A DNA stretch of 64,000 nt from Deltaproteobacteria bacterium (GCA_020632995.1 JACKEN010000023.1:7993-71992); one strand, 5' to 3'; counted from the stretch's first letter, positions 48,730-57,667 are shown. Notes: a model not told the origin generated them from the letters alone. Translations and numbers: made by a program.

Positions 48730-50369
48730 CGATGCGGCGCGCAGGCTGGCTTGCGGCGGGTCTCGTGGCCCTGTACCTGGTCCTCCAGCTGGCCGGCCTC
48801 AAGCAGGTGGGCCTCACCGACGACGACGACTTCTACATCCCGGCCGGCATCGAGTACGCCAAGTGGCTGGGCCGGGTGGTGCGCTTCGATCGCGGGGCCT
48901 TCACGCAGCAGGCGATCGAGGCCGCGTTCTCGCCCAACCACGAGCACCCGCCCCTGGCGAAGTACGTGTTCGGGGTCTGCCACTTCGCCTTCGGGGCCTG
49001 GCTCGGCCCCACCGACAGCGCCCGGGTCGGGACGGTGCTCTTCTCGACCCTCACCGCGGCCCTGTTGATGGTGCTCGCGTTGTTCCACCTGGGCCCGCGC
49101 CGGGGCCTGTTCGCGGGGGTGGTGGGGGTGCTGCTCCTGTTGGCCCTGCCGCGCTTCTACTTCCACAGCCACGCGGCCACGTTGGATGTGCCGGTGGCCG
49201 CGATGTACCTGCTGGCCGCCACGTGCGCCTTGCTCGCCGAGCGCCGGGGCTGGGCGGCGTGGGTGGCGGGGGTGACCTTCGGCCTCGCCTCCGCCACCAA
49301 GCTGAACGGGCCCTTCCTCATCGCGCCGTACCTGGTGTTCGCGCTCGTGGTGCGCCGGGGCACGGGCGGGCCGCGCGCGCGCGGGCTGGTCTCGCTGCCG
49401 AGGCTCCCCTTCGCGCTGTTCCCGATGGCGGTGGTGGGGCCGCTGGTCTTCTTGGCCCTGTGGCCGTGGATGTGGTTCGACCTGTTCCCGCGGGTCGGCC
49501 AGTACGTGGGCTTTCACCTCCACCACTACGGCATCTACTTCCTCTACTTCGGCACGATCTACGACAAGGATCCCTTCGCCCCCTGGCACGCGCCCTTCAC
49601 CATGGCCGCGATCACCGTGCCGGTGGCCACCTCGCTGCTCGCCGCGTTCGGGCTGTGGCTCGGCCGCACCGCGATCTGGAGCCGCATCGCTCGGCCCACC
49701 GCCTACGGCGAGGGCTACCGCCGGGAGGGCGACCTCTTGCTCTACTCGGTCCTCAACGCCGCGGTGGCGATCCTCGTGGTGGCGCTCTCGGGCGGCCCCA
49801 AGTACGGCGGGGCCAAGCTCTTCATGCCCTTCTTCCCGTTCTGGTGCCTCCTCGCCGGCTACGGGGCGCTCAGGCTGTACGAAGCGGCGCAGGAGGCCTT
49901 GCCGCGCCCCTGGGCCCGGGTGGTCCCCATCACTGCAACCGCCCTTGCGGTGGTGGCCTCGGCCGGGCTCCAGCTCCGCTTCGGCGGCTACGCCCTGTCC
50001 GAGTACAACGCGCTGGCGGGTGGCCTCAGGGGCGCCACCGCCACCGGCTTCGAGCGCCAGTACTACGACATCGCGTTCCGCGATCTGGTGGCCTGGCTGA
50101 ACGAGCACGCCCCGAAGAACGCCCGGGTGCACTTCCTGCCCAACAACTGGGAGTACGTGCGGACCTACAAGTGGTACCGCCAGGGCGGGGAGCTGCGGGA
50201 CGACATCCAGGTGACCCAGGCGCCCGGTCAGGCCCAGCTGATCATCGTGACCCACGAGCGGCGCTTCGCCCGCTACGGGAACGACCTGCTCCAGCACCGC
50301 AAGTACGAGGTGCTCGAGGAGAAGGTCGTCGACAGCGTGCCGATCTGGAGCGTGCTGAAGGTGCGCTGA
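48726..50369 (+). CDS. GT-C membrane glycosyltransferase (GT39/ArnT-like)
   Basis: The 547-residue protein has about ten to twelve hydrophobic helices, an early acidic loop motif (GLTDDDDFYIPAGIEYAKW) and the conserved EHPPLAKYVFG of dolichol/undecaprenyl-phosphate-sugar transferases such as ArnT and PMT. A C-terminal soluble domain follows (LVAWLNEHAPKNARVHFLPN). It would transfer a sugar from a polyprenyl phosphate carrier to an acceptor outside the cytoplasm, matching the GT2 enzyme upstream. The start is GTG, overlapping the preceding stop. It is the last gene of the cluster. Confidence 0.88.
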   Translation: MTMRRAGWLAAGLVALYLVLQLAGLKQVGLTDDDDFYIPAGIEYAKWLGRVVRFDRGAFTQQAIEAAFSPNHEHPPLAKYVFGVCHFAFGAWLGPTDSARVGTVLFSTLTAALLMVLALFHLGPRRGLFAGVVGVLLLLALPRFYFHSHAATLDVPVAAMYLLAATCALLAERRGWAAWVAGVTFGLASATKLNGPFLIAPYLVFALVVRRGTGGPRARGLVSLPRLPFALFPMAVVGPLVFLALWPWMWFDLFPRVGQYVGFHLHHYGIYFLYFGTIYDKDPFAPWHAPFTMAAITVPVATSLLAAFGLWLGRTAIWSRIARPTAYGEGYRREGDLLLYSVLNAAVAILVVALSGGPKYGGAKLFMPFFPFWCLLAGYGALRLYEAAQEALPRPWARVVPITATALAVVASAGLQLRFGGYALSEYNALAGGLRGATATGFERQYYDIAFRDLVAWLNEHAPKNARVHFLPNNWEYVRTYKWYRQGGELRDDIQVTQAPGQAQLIIVTHERRFARYGNDLLQHRKYEVLEEKVVDSVPIWSVLKVR

Positions 50370-50372
50370 GCG

Positions 50373-50503
50373 TCACCCCGCAGGGGTCGTGGTCAGCACC
50401 TCGACCAGCGGCAGCTCGAGGGCGAGAGCACCTCGAAGATCACCTTCGGGTTGAGCAGGCTCTCCGGCCGGTGGGTGGCGTCCACCTCGGGCGGGCAGGC
50501 CAA
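50373..50503 (-). pseudogene. Remnant of a Uma2-family (DUF820) nuclease gene
   Basis: The reverse strand reads LACPPEVDATHRPESLL and then NPKVIFEVLSPS, a good match to the central PD-(D/E)XK region of Uma2 proteins (LLNPxLIxEVLSPST). It then runs into a stop. In another frame the last bases read ELPLVEVLTTTPAG and a stop, resembling the Uma2 C-terminus. The N-terminus is missing and the middle is deleted, so this is a relic of about 130 bases. A hairpin ACCCC-GCA-GGGGT lies at its end. Confidence 0.65.
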
Positions 50504-50506
50504 GGG

Positions 50507-53500
50507 CTACGGCGTGAACACCACCTCGCTCTGCTCCGGGAACCCGTTCGGGTTCTGGGCGCTGCGGGCAGGCCCGGTACAGGTGGGTGAGCAGCCGAGG
50601 GCCTCGTAGCCCAGGGCGCCGGTGGCGTCCTCGATGCCGGCCGAGGCGCTGGTCTGGGTCGGCGCGGTGAAGGCGGTCTCGGTCGTGCCGTAGGCCAGGC
50701 GGATCACGCCGGTGCCCTCCTCGAGCGCGATCTGGAACGTGAAGCGCCGGTGCCGGTTGGTGGTGTGGTTGGCCACCCGCACGTCACGCCACTGGACGAT
50801 CGCGACCCGAGCGGGGGCCGCGCCCTGGACGGTCCACGACACCTCGCTGCCGCCCTGGATGTTCGGGTCCACCAGGAGGTCCTCCCACCACGCCGCCATG
50901 AGCGCGTTGGGGGCGGAGGCGCTGGGGATGGCGGCGTTGGCCGCGCTCTGCTGCGCGGTCACCGGCGGGTCGAAGCTCAGGTAGCCGTTCGGGCTCACCG
51001 TCACGGTCGAGGTGGCGGGGGCGCCGAAGAAGCTGAACCCGAAGGGCAGGACGACCTGCGCCGCGCCGTCGTCGTTGGGGTTGTTGCCACCGCCGGTGAA
51101 CGTGATGGGGGTGCCGTTGGCCAGCTCGGTGAAGGGGGCCGAGGCCAGCCCCGCCATCGCGTAGTAGCGGCAGGTGGCGGGGCAGCCGTCGCCGCCCACC
51201 GTGTTGCCGTCGTCGCACTCCTCGACTCCGGCCTGCAGGAACCCGTCGCCGCAGGTCGCCGCAACGCAGCTTGCGAGGCAGGCGTCGGTCTGGTCGGCGT
51301 TGCCGTCGTCGCACTCCTCGACCCCGGTCTGCACGAAGGCGTCGCCGCACGCCGCGGTGACACAGTTGATGCACGCGTCGTCGTTCGCCGCGTTCATGTC
51401 GTCGCAGAGCTCGTTCGGGTCCTGGACGCCGTCGCCGCAGGTGGCGGAGAGGCAGAACGCGTCGTAGGTGACGCTGACCGTGGCCCCCTGGGGGAGCGGG
51501 GCGGCGAAGGTCACCTGGTTGGTGGCCAGGCTGTAGGCCCAGTTCGCGTTGCCCTGGGCGTCCACCCGCGGCACCGCCGCGCCGTTCACCGTCACCACCA
51601 GGGTGGGGATCGCGGGCTGGGCGCTGAGGGTCACCGCGTCCTCTCCGAACAGGGCGGCCGAGACCCGGAGCAGGTTGCCGAGCATGTCGTCGCAGTACGA
51701 CAGCAGGAGCCCGCCCGGGGTGCTGCCGACCAGCGCCGCGTAGCGGGTGCCGGCCTGAGCGGTGCCGTAGGGGCCGACGCACCCGCCGGGCGCGGGGCCC
51801 GCGATCGCCGCGAGGCGGAGCGCGCCGTTGCCGGTGGCGGAGCGCAGGGCGGCCAGGTAGTCGGGGATGGTGGTGCCGCCGAGCGAGGAGTCGTCCTCGT
51901 CGGTGAGCCACACCACCGCGAGGTCGGCGTCCGGCCGCAGGAAGCCGCTGTTGGCGGTGATCGACAGGGGCGGTGTCACCGCGGAGGCGGCGGCCCGGAT
52001 GCCCTGCTCGGTCCCGCTGCCGGTGGTGCCCGGCTGCAGGCGCCCCGAGAGGTCATCGAGCAGGTCCGGAGTCGCCGGGGTGACGAAGGTGGGGGTGCCC
52101 TGCAGGCGCCCGGACTTGGCCGGGTCGGTCATGTCGGTGGTCACCACCCCGATCTGGAAGTCCACCCCGCGGTTGGCGAAGGCGGCCACGAAGTCAGGGA
52201 TGGCCTGACCGAGCGCAGCCTGGGCTGCGGCCATGGAGCCGGAGTCGTCGACCACGAAGAGCACGTCCACCGGCGGGCGCGCCATGCTCACGGTGTCGGT
52301 GCGCGACGAGGTGGGTTGACCCACCGCGCTCACCGGGACCACCACCGCCGGCCCGTTGTTGGACACGATCCGGATCAGGGCGGAGTAGGTGCCGACCGCG
52401 GGCGGGGTGAACGTCAACTCGACCTGCATCGTCTCGAGGAACGAGAGGGTGTTGGGCAGCGGCCCCGGGTTGAGGCTGAACGCGGTGGTGGCGGAGGTGA
52501 TCAGCTCCACCTGGGTCACCACGCCGGGCCCGGGGGCGGTGCGCCGGATGGTGATGCTCCGCGTCTCGGGCGAGGCGCAGCCCACCGCCACCCCGCCGAA
52601 GTCCACCGGGTAGGGCTCCACCGTCACCGGCGGCGTGGCGCCCTCACCCTGGATGTCGACCACGAGGTCGGTGCTCCCCGGGTTCAGGAAGGTCACCGCG
52701 ATCGAGGCGGTGGCGGCCCCGCCGGTGGCGGGCGCGAAGGTCACGTCGAAGGTGAGGCTGGCGCCGGGGGCGATGGTCTGGGGCGCGGTGGGGAGCTGGA
52801 CGCTGATGGGCGCCGCGGTGTTGTCGACGAAGGCGGCCACCACGCAGTCGGTGGGGCCGCGGTTGGCGAGGGCGACCGAGAGGCTGCGCCGATCCCCCAG
52901 GCTCACCGCGCCGAAGTCCACCGTGCCGGGCTCCGCCGTCACCTCGCAGGGCAACAGGTCGACCGCCTCGGCCTGCACCTGGACGTCCACGGTGGGGGTG
53001 TCGGGGTCGTTGCTCGTGATCCGCAAGGTACCTTGCGCCACCCCGAGGGCGGCGGGGGTGAAGGTCACCTGCACCGCGGTCGACGCCCCCGGGGCGAGGC
53101 TGAGGCTGGCCGAGCTGGTCACCGCGAAGGCGCCGCCGGCCACGAGGGCCGCGCCAAGCTGCGCCTCCTCCACCCCGGTGTTGGTGCAGATCACCGCGCC
53201 CACGAGGGCGCGGCCCAGGCCGGTGACGCCGAGGTCCAGGCTCGCCGGAGCGCAGTCCACGTTGGGGCCGCCGCCGCGGCCGGTGAGGGCCACCCGCTGC
53301 TCGACGACCTCGCTCCCGGGCCCGGCCACCACCACCGCGGTGCCGGTGAAGGCCTGGTTGGCGTCCGGGCAGAAGCTCGTCACGAAGTCGAGGGTCTCAC
53401 CGGGGGCCGCGGAGCCGTCGTTGTTGATGAGCACCGAGAAGACCCCGCCCGGATCGTCGGCGATCGAGACGTTGATCAGGCTCTCGGTCGCATTCCCCTG

Positions 53501-54067
53501 GTTCTCGCACGCGAAGGGCAGGTCGACGCAGTTCCCCGGGTTCGCCACCCCGAGGTCGAGGCTGGTGGGGCACACCAGCCCGCTGAGTACGCCCTCCGCC
53601 ACCAGCCCGATCGAGGCGGGGCAGGCGCCCTGGCACGAGTCGAGGGCGAGGGTCGCGACGTAGCGCTGGGCGGCCTCGGGGCTGAAGGCGAAGGTCAACG
53701 TAGCCTGCGTCCCCGCCTCCAGGGTGACCGCGTTCCCATCCAGGGGGACGTCGAAGCTGAGGGTGAAGGTCGCCGCGTCGGGCCCCGAGAGCGCACCGAA
53801 GGCGACCTTGACCGCGTGATCCTGCGGGTTGGTGACCACCACGGTGCGCTCGAGGCTGGTGCCGATCACCACCTTGCCGAAGTCCACCTGGGTGGTGCTG
53901 AGGGTGATCTCCCCCACCGTGATCCCACCCCCGTCGGTCTCGACCCCGGCGTCGGTGCCGTCTGGGACCCCGCTGTCGCCGAGCGGCGTGGCGGTCTCAC
54001 CGCCGCACGCGGCGAGGGTGGCGGCGATGGAGAGGGTGGTGATCCAGGGGAGGACGCGGCGCCTCAT
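50507..54067 (-). CDS. Surface lipoprotein with choice-of-anchor-D repeats, VWA domain and Cys-rich repeats
   Basis: The 1186-residue protein has the lipoprotein signal LSIAATLAACGG. About four Ig-like 'choice-of-anchor D'/ASH domains follow (residues ~40-580; motifs such as VDFGKVVIGTSLERTVVV and LGVAQGTLRITSNDPDTP). A VWA domain with MIDAS VVDDSGSM begins near 604. Three Myxococcota-type Cys-rich repeats (CGDGVQDPNELCDD, EECDDGNADQTDACL, EECDDGNTVGGDGCP) lie at about 876-962. A C-terminal beta domain with FGFSFFGAPATSTVTVSPNG completes it. It is likely a surface adhesion or matrix protein. ATG 54067 is chosen because the signal starts there. Confidence 0.87.
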   Translation of the reverse strand: MRRRVLPWITTLSIAATLAACGGETATPLGDSGVPDGTDAGVETDGGGITVGEITLSTTQVDFGKVVIGTSLERTVVVTNPQDHAVKVAFGALSGPDAATFTLSFDVPLDGNAVTLEAGTQATLTFAFSPEAAQRYVATLALDSCQGACPASIGLVAEGVLSGLVCPTSLDLGVANPGNCVDLPFACENQGNATESLINVSIADDPGGVFSVLINNDGSAAPGETLDFVTSFCPDANQAFTGTAVVVAGPGSEVVEQRVALTGRGGGPNVDCAPASLDLGVTGLGRALVGAVICTNTGVEEAQLGAALVAGGAFAVTSSASLSLAPGASTAVQVTFTPAALGVAQGTLRITSNDPDTPTVDVQVQAEAVDLLPCEVTAEPGTVDFGAVSLGDRRSLSVALANRGPTDCVVAAFVDNTAAPISVQLPTAPQTIAPGASLTFDVTFAPATGGAATASIAVTFLNPGSTDLVVDIQGEGATPPVTVEPYPVDFGGVAVGCASPETRSITIRRTAPGPGVVTQVELITSATTAFSLNPGPLPNTLSFLETMQVELTFTPPAVGTYSALIRIVSNNGPAVVVPVSAVGQPTSSRTDTVSMARPPVDVLFVVDDSGSMAAAQAALGQAIPDFVAAFANRGVDFQIGVVTTDMTDPAKSGRLQGTPTFVTPATPDLLDDLSGRLQPGTTGSGTEQGIRAAASAVTPPLSITANSGFLRPDADLAVVWLTDEDDSSLGGTTIPDYLAALRSATGNGALRLAAIAGPAPGGCVGPYGTAQAGTRYAALVGSTPGGLLLSYCDDMLGNLLRVSAALFGEDAVTLSAQPAIPTLVVTVNGAAVPRVDAQGNANWAYSLATNQVTFAAPLPQGATVSVTYDAFCLSATCGDGVQDPNELCDDMNAANDDACINCVTAACGDAFVQTGVEECDDGNADQTDACLASCVAATCGDGFLQAGVEECDDGNTVGGDGCPATCRYYAMAGLASAPFTELANGTPITFTGGGNNPNDDGAAQVVLPFGFSFFGAPATSTVTVSPNGYLSFDPPVTAQQSAANAAIPSASAPNALMAAWWEDLLVDPNIQGGSEVSWTVQGAAPARVAIVQWRDVRVANHTTNRHRRFTFQIALEEGTGVIRLAYGTTETAFTAPTQTSASAGIEDATGALGYEALGCSPTCTGPARSAQNPNGFPEQSEVVFTP

Positions 54068-54245
54068 GGCCGCGGAGCATGGAACGACCCGGCGGCCCGC
54101 GCAATCAGGCCCCGGGCTCCCGGGCCCGTGAGTCTCGCCCGACCGCTCGGGCAACCGCCTGATTCAACGCCGCTTTCGTTCGCCAGGGAGGTGCGCAGAG
54201 CGCCCTCCCCGTGCGGAGCACCTCGTTGTTGGGCATCCTGCCGCC

Positions 54246-55010
54246 ATGAGGTCCTGGTTGCTCGGACTCACCCTCGTCGTTGGCGCCTGCGCCTCGGCCC
54301 CGTCGGCCCCACCTGCGTCCGGACCACCCGCTCCCGTGGCCGCACCGCCAGGGCTGAGCCCCGAGACCGCCGTCCAGGTCTGCGGGCCGCGGGCCTCATA
54401 CGAGTATGTCGCGACGGCGCCGACGTGCGCCGACGGGACCAATCCGTTCGACGGGGACGTCGAGATCGCCCGCGCCGCGCGGATCCGCACGGTCACCAGC
54501 GACAAGGGCATCACCGTGGACGTCTATCGCGTGCCCTGTCCGGAGGGGCCGCTCGCCCTCCACATCGACATGTACGAGTGCACGCCAGACGATCCGGCGT
54601 ACGAACAGATGAAGCGGCCTGCGACCGCGCCCAGCATCACCGATCATCCCATCTGGCGTGCCTACGTCGAGCAGGGTCTGGCGCCGCTGGAGGCGCTCTG
54701 CGACACCGAAGATCCGATCAACTTGATGGTCTGCGTCCTCGCGCTGACGTCCGGCAGCTACCTCGCCGAGCAGCACCGGCGCTCGGCCGACGTGCTGCGA
54801 GAGTTCTGCGATCAGCTCCGGACCCACGCGGGCTCCGATCCGCGCGAGGAGGTCATCGCCTTCGTCGCCGGGATGACCTCGCAGCGCCTGCGCCAGCTGG
54901 GCAAGGGTTGGACCCTGTCTGACTGGCAGGCCGCGATGCGGTTGTGGGGGGAAGCTTGCCGGCTCGAGGAGGGGCGCGCCGACCGGCTCATCGAGCGCCT
55001 CCAGCGCTAG
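54246..55010 (+). CDS. Hypothetical lipoprotein
   Basis: The 254-residue protein has a lipoprotein signal (LLGLTLVVGACASAP), a Pro/Ala linker, a small domain with conserved-looking cysteines (CGPRASYEY, TCADGTNPFDGD, VPCPEGP, ECTPDDPAYEQM), and a helical C-terminal half (WRAYVEQGLAPLEALC ... WGEACRLEEGRADRLIERLQ). No family was recognised. It stands alone, divergent from the VWA lipoprotein. Confidence 0.72.
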   Translation: MRSWLLGLTLVVGACASAPSAPPASGPPAPVAAPPGLSPETAVQVCGPRASYEYVATAPTCADGTNPFDGDVEIARAARIRTVTSDKGITVDVYRVPCPEGPLALHIDMYECTPDDPAYEQMKRPATAPSITDHPIWRAYVEQGLAPLEALCDTEDPINLMVCVLALTSGSYLAEQHRRSADVLREFCDQLRTHAGSDPREEVIAFVAGMTSQRLRQLGKGWTLSDWQAAMRLWGEACRLEEGRADRLIERLQR

Positions 55011-55118
55011 CTAGCCGCGAGGGCGGTCTCGGATCGCGTCGAGGCCTGAGGTGCAGGTCAGCTTGCCCAAACGGCGTGGCAGGAAGCGGGGGGCCCGCCA
55101 CGGCGGAGGGCCATCGGG

Positions 55119-55337
55119 TCAGTCGTCGTCCTCGTCGTCGCGGCTGAAGGGGATGGTGACGATGCGCTTACACCGGCGGCACTTCAGCTCGACGCCGCCC
55201 TCGACCAGCTTCGCGAGGAGGCTGCCGCAGCAGCAGCGGACGTCTTGCCTCCCCGTGTCCGGATCGCCCTCTGAGACCTTGGCCGTGCAGGCCTGGGACT
55301 CGGGGACGGTTGTGCTGGTGGGGTTCACGTAGGTCAC
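55119..55337 (-). CDS. Small Com-like zinc-ribbon protein
   Basis: The 72-residue protein has the pattern VRCCCGSLLAKL...VELKCRRCKRIVTI, a four-cysteine zinc ribbon that closely follows the phage Mu Com-like family (RCxxCxxLL...IEIKCPRCK). The N-terminus is Thr/Pro-rich and the C-terminus is acidic (DDEDDD). Com of Mu activates translation of mom; the role of chromosomal homologues is unknown. GTG 55337 has GGGAG eight bases upstream. A Fur-box-like AT-rich site lies just upstream, suggesting iron control. No phage genes surround it. Confidence 0.72.
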   Translation of the reverse strand: MTYVNPTSTTVPESQACTAKVSEGDPDTGRQDVRCCCGSLLAKLVEGGVELKCRRCKRIVTIPFSRDDEDDD

Positions 55338-55357
55338 GGTCCAGGCTCCCTGCTTGT

Positions 55358-55376
55358 GACTCTGATAATCATTTGC
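55358..55376 (-). promoter_or_regulatory. Fur-box-like operator before the zinc-ribbon gene
   Basis: The 19 bases match the Fur consensus (GATAATGATAATCATTATC) at about 14 of 19 positions, with an intact TGATAATCATT core. This is a striking AT-rich island in a very GC-rich genome. It sits 20-40 bases before the start codon and overlaps the likely -10 region, the usual place for a repressor site. Binding by Fur is inference. Confidence 0.6.
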
Positions 55377-55422
55377 AGCACGGTCTCGTCAAGTGGTTCG
55401 GCCGCACCTGTCATGGATCGGC

Positions 55423-55821
55423 TCAGTCGCACTGCCCCGCACCCTCCCGGGTGACCTGGGGCCGGAGGAGGTCCACGTGGGCGAGCCACGCGGCCTTGAT
55501 GTCGGCGGGGACGCCGTGGGCGTCGATCGCCTCCTCCAGGATCTTCCGGCGCCGGTCGAACTGCCCGCCCATGATCGGGTGGGGCGCGTGGGCGGTGCGG
55601 ATGGAGCGGCCCTCATAGGGGATGTCCGCCCCGAGGAAGCGCGCGGTGAACTGGAACTCCCGGCGCTCGAGCTGCACCGGGTCCACGTCGCGGAAGAAGA
55701 AGCCGATCATCATGTCCTGCACCATCGCCTGCACGAAGTCGTGGATGATGGGGCGGAGGGCATCGGCGCCTCCGAGGCGCGCGTACAGGGACGGCTCGCC
55801 CGACTCTACTGGCCTGCTCAC
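55423..55821 (-). CDS. Truncated haemoglobin (globin)
   Basis: The 132-residue protein has the truncated-globin pattern: SLYARLGGADALRPIIHDF, IGFFFRDVD, and the proximal-histidine region TAHAPHPIMGGQFDRR, followed by helices ending at ADIKAAWLAHVDLLRP. Such proteins bind O2 or NO through haem. GTG 55821 is chosen because GAGGAAGC lies before it and because a symmetrical -10 element (TACTGTA) lies 9 bases upstream. The gene diverges from a GNAT gene through that shared element. Confidence 0.85.
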   Translation of the reverse strand: MSRPVESGEPSLYARLGGADALRPIIHDFVQAMVQDMMIGFFFRDVDPVQLERREFQFTARFLGADIPYEGRSIRTAHAPHPIMGGQFDRRRKILEEAIDAHGVPADIKAAWLAHVDLLRPQVTREGAGQCD

Positions 55822-55829
55822 GCTTCCTC

Positions 55830-55836
55830 TACAGTA
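55830..55836. promoter_or_regulatory. Shared bidirectional -10 element (globin / GNAT)
   Basis: The heptamer TACAGTA reads TACAGT on the plus strand, eight bases before the GNAT ATG. It reads TACTGT on the minus strand, nine bases before the globin GTG. Both genes therefore appear to use one overlapping -10 element with almost no leader. Inference from sequence. Confidence 0.5.
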
Positions 55837-55843
55837 CCACGCC

Positions 55844-56299
55844 ATGATCCGGCAGGGAGCCAAGGAAGACCTTCAGACGTTGGTGGAGGGCAACCTGCAG
55901 ATGGCCCAGGAGACCGAGGGGCTCGCCCTGGATCGCGAGACGGTGACCCGAGGGGTCGCGGCGGTGCTCGAGGGCGAGGCCCCCGGGCGGTACTTCGTGT
56001 TCGAAGTCGAAGGCCGGGTCCAGGGGCAGCTGATGGTCACGTTCGAGTGGAGCGACTGGCGGGCCCGCCAGGTGTGGTGGATCCAGTCGGTCTACGTGTG
56101 GCCCGAGGCCCGCCGCGGCGGGGTCTACCGGCAGCTCTACCAGGCGGTGCAGGCCGCGGCCCGGGCCGACGGGGCGGGCGGGATCCGCCTGTACGTGGAC
56201 GAGCGCAACACCCGGGCCCAGGAGGTCTACGCGCGCCTCGGGATGAACGGCGAGCACTACCGCGTGTTCGAGGCGATGTTCGAGGAGCCTGCCAGCTAG
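55844..56299 (+). CDS. GNAT-family N-acetyltransferase
   Basis: The 151-residue protein has the GNAT fold pattern: VEGNLQMAQETEG, VFEVEGRVQGQLMV, WWIQSVYVWPEARRGGVYRQLY (acetyl-CoA loop with R/Q-x-x-G-x-G/A-like RRGGVY), and VDERNTRAQEVYARLGM (C-terminal motif). The substrate is unknown; the EGLALD-type start resembles GNATs acting on small amines. The last four bases overlap the convergent rsmB gene. Confidence 0.85.
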   Translation: MIRQGAKEDLQTLVEGNLQMAQETEGLALDRETVTRGVAAVLEGEAPGRYFVFEVEGRVQGQLMVTFEWSDWRARQVWWIQSVYVWPEARRGGVYRQLYQAVQAAARADGAGGIRLYVDERNTRAQEVYARLGMNGEHYRVFEAMFEEPAS

Positions 56300-57564
56300 C
56301 CGCGCTTGATCAGCCGCGCGGCGAAGAAGCCGTCGGGGGCGCCCTCCTGGTGGGGCCCGGTGCGCAAGATCTCCTGCACCTCGAAGCTGCCCTCGAGGGC
56401 CGCGAGCTGCGCCTCGCCCTCGGCCCGGGTCACCGTACACACCGAGTAGACCAGGGTCCCGCCGGGGCGCAGGCGCGCCGCGCCCTGGGCCAGCACCTCG
56501 GCCTGGGTCACGGTGAGCTCGGCCACGTCCTTGTCGCTGAGGCGCCAGCGGATCTCGGGGTGGCGCCGCAGGGTGCCGAGGCCAGAGCAGGGGGCGTCCA
56601 CAAGCACCCGATCGAAGGTGGGCTCGGCCGGCGGGAGGGCCTCGCTCGTCTGCACCGAGGTCAGGCCCAGCCGCCGGGCCGCCTGCGCGACCCGGGCGAG
56701 CCGGGCGGGGAGGCGGTCGTGGGCCACCACCTCGCCCTGGTCCTGCATCAGCTCCGCCGCGTGGGTGGTCTTGCCCCCGGGCGCCGCGCAGAGGTCCAGG
56801 ATCCGCTCCCCCGGCTGGGGATCCAGGAGCGCAACCACCTGCATGGACGCCTCGTCCTGGGGGGTAGCGCGGCCCTCCTTCACCGCGGCCAGCTCCGCCG
56901 GCAGGGCGCCGCCCGCGTGGGGCAGGCGCACCGCCCAGGGGAGGGCGCCGGCGGTCCCGCCGACCTCGGCCTGCAACTCCGCTTGCGTCGTCCGCAGGAG
57001 GTTGGCCCGCAGGGTGAGGGGCCCGGGCTCCAGGCTCGCCTGGGCGAAGGCGAGCGCCTCCGCCTCGCCGAGATCGGCCATGAGCCGGTGCGCGAGGCCC
57101 CGCGGGAGCGACCCGACGTCGGCCAGGTGCTGCTCGGGATCCTCGTCGCGCGGCGCGGGGGGCGGGATCACCGGGGCCTGCGCGAGGCGCCGGAGCACCG
57201 CGTTCACGAAGGAGGCGCCGCGGCCCGCCCGCCGCTTCTTGGCCAGCTCCACCGCGGTGCTCACCGCGGCGTGGGGCGGGATCCGATCCAGGTAGAGGAT
57301 CTGGTAGGCGCCGAGCCGCAAGACGTCGAGGAGCTTGGGATCGATGTCCTTGATCCGCCGGCCGGAGGCGGCGGCGATCGCTTGATCCAACAGGCCCCGG
57401 CGCCGGAGGACCCCGTAGACCAGCTCGGTGGCCAGCCCGCGGTCCGCCGGGCCCATCCCGCGGTTCTGTCCGAACGCGACGCGGAGCGCGCTCGAGGCGA
57501 AGGCGTTCTCCTTCGAGACGCGAAAAAGTACCGACAAGGCCAGGCTACGCGCGTCGTGGCTCAC
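56296..57564 (-). CDS. rsmB: 16S rRNA (cytosine-967-C5)-methyltransferase
   Basis: The protein is about 422 residues. The N-terminal NusB-like RNA-binding domain begins SHDARSLALSVLFRV and has ADRGLATELVYGVLRRRGLLD. The NOL1/NOP2/Sun methyltransferase domain has the SAM site LDLCAAPGGKTTHAAELM, DAPCSGLGTLRRHPEIRW with one catalytic Cys, and VYSVCTVTRAEGE with the second. It methylates C5 of C967 in 16S rRNA. GTG 57564 is preferred because GGAAGGG lies eight bases upstream and homology begins there; an in-frame ATG exists at 57642. Confidence 0.92.
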   Translation of the reverse strand: MSHDARSLALSVLFRVSKENAFASSALRVAFGQNRGMGPADRGLATELVYGVLRRRGLLDQAIAAASGRRIKDIDPKLLDVLRLGAYQILYLDRIPPHAAVSTAVELAKKRRAGRGASFVNAVLRRLAQAPVIPPPAPRDEDPEQHLADVGSLPRGLAHRLMADLGEAEALAFAQASLEPGPLTLRANLLRTTQAELQAEVGGTAGALPWAVRLPHAGGALPAELAAVKEGRATPQDEASMQVVALLDPQPGERILDLCAAPGGKTTHAAELMQDQGEVVAHDRLPARLARVAQAARRLGLTSVQTSEALPPAEPTFDRVLVDAPCSGLGTLRRHPEIRWRLSDKDVAELTVTQAEVLAQGAARLRPGGTLVYSVCTVTRAEGEAQLAALEGSFEVQEILRTGPHQEGAPDGFFAARLIKRG

Positions 57565-57667
57565 GCCCAGGTCCCTTCCGTTGCTGTCGGCGGTGTGAAT
57601 GATCACACCCCTTGAAATGTAGGTTGCGTTCGTATCCGTCATTCATCGGGATGCGTCGCCTGACGGG

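Noticed and set aside
50750..54922. 1390-codon plus-strand frame opposite the VWA lipoprotein
   Set aside because: Antisense artefact of the Cys-rich and beta-repeat gene; no start signal and no motif.
55119..55337. Phage Mu-like prophage signalled by the Com-like protein
   Set aside because: No other phage gene lies nearby, and Com-like zinc ribbons also occur as isolated chromosomal genes.
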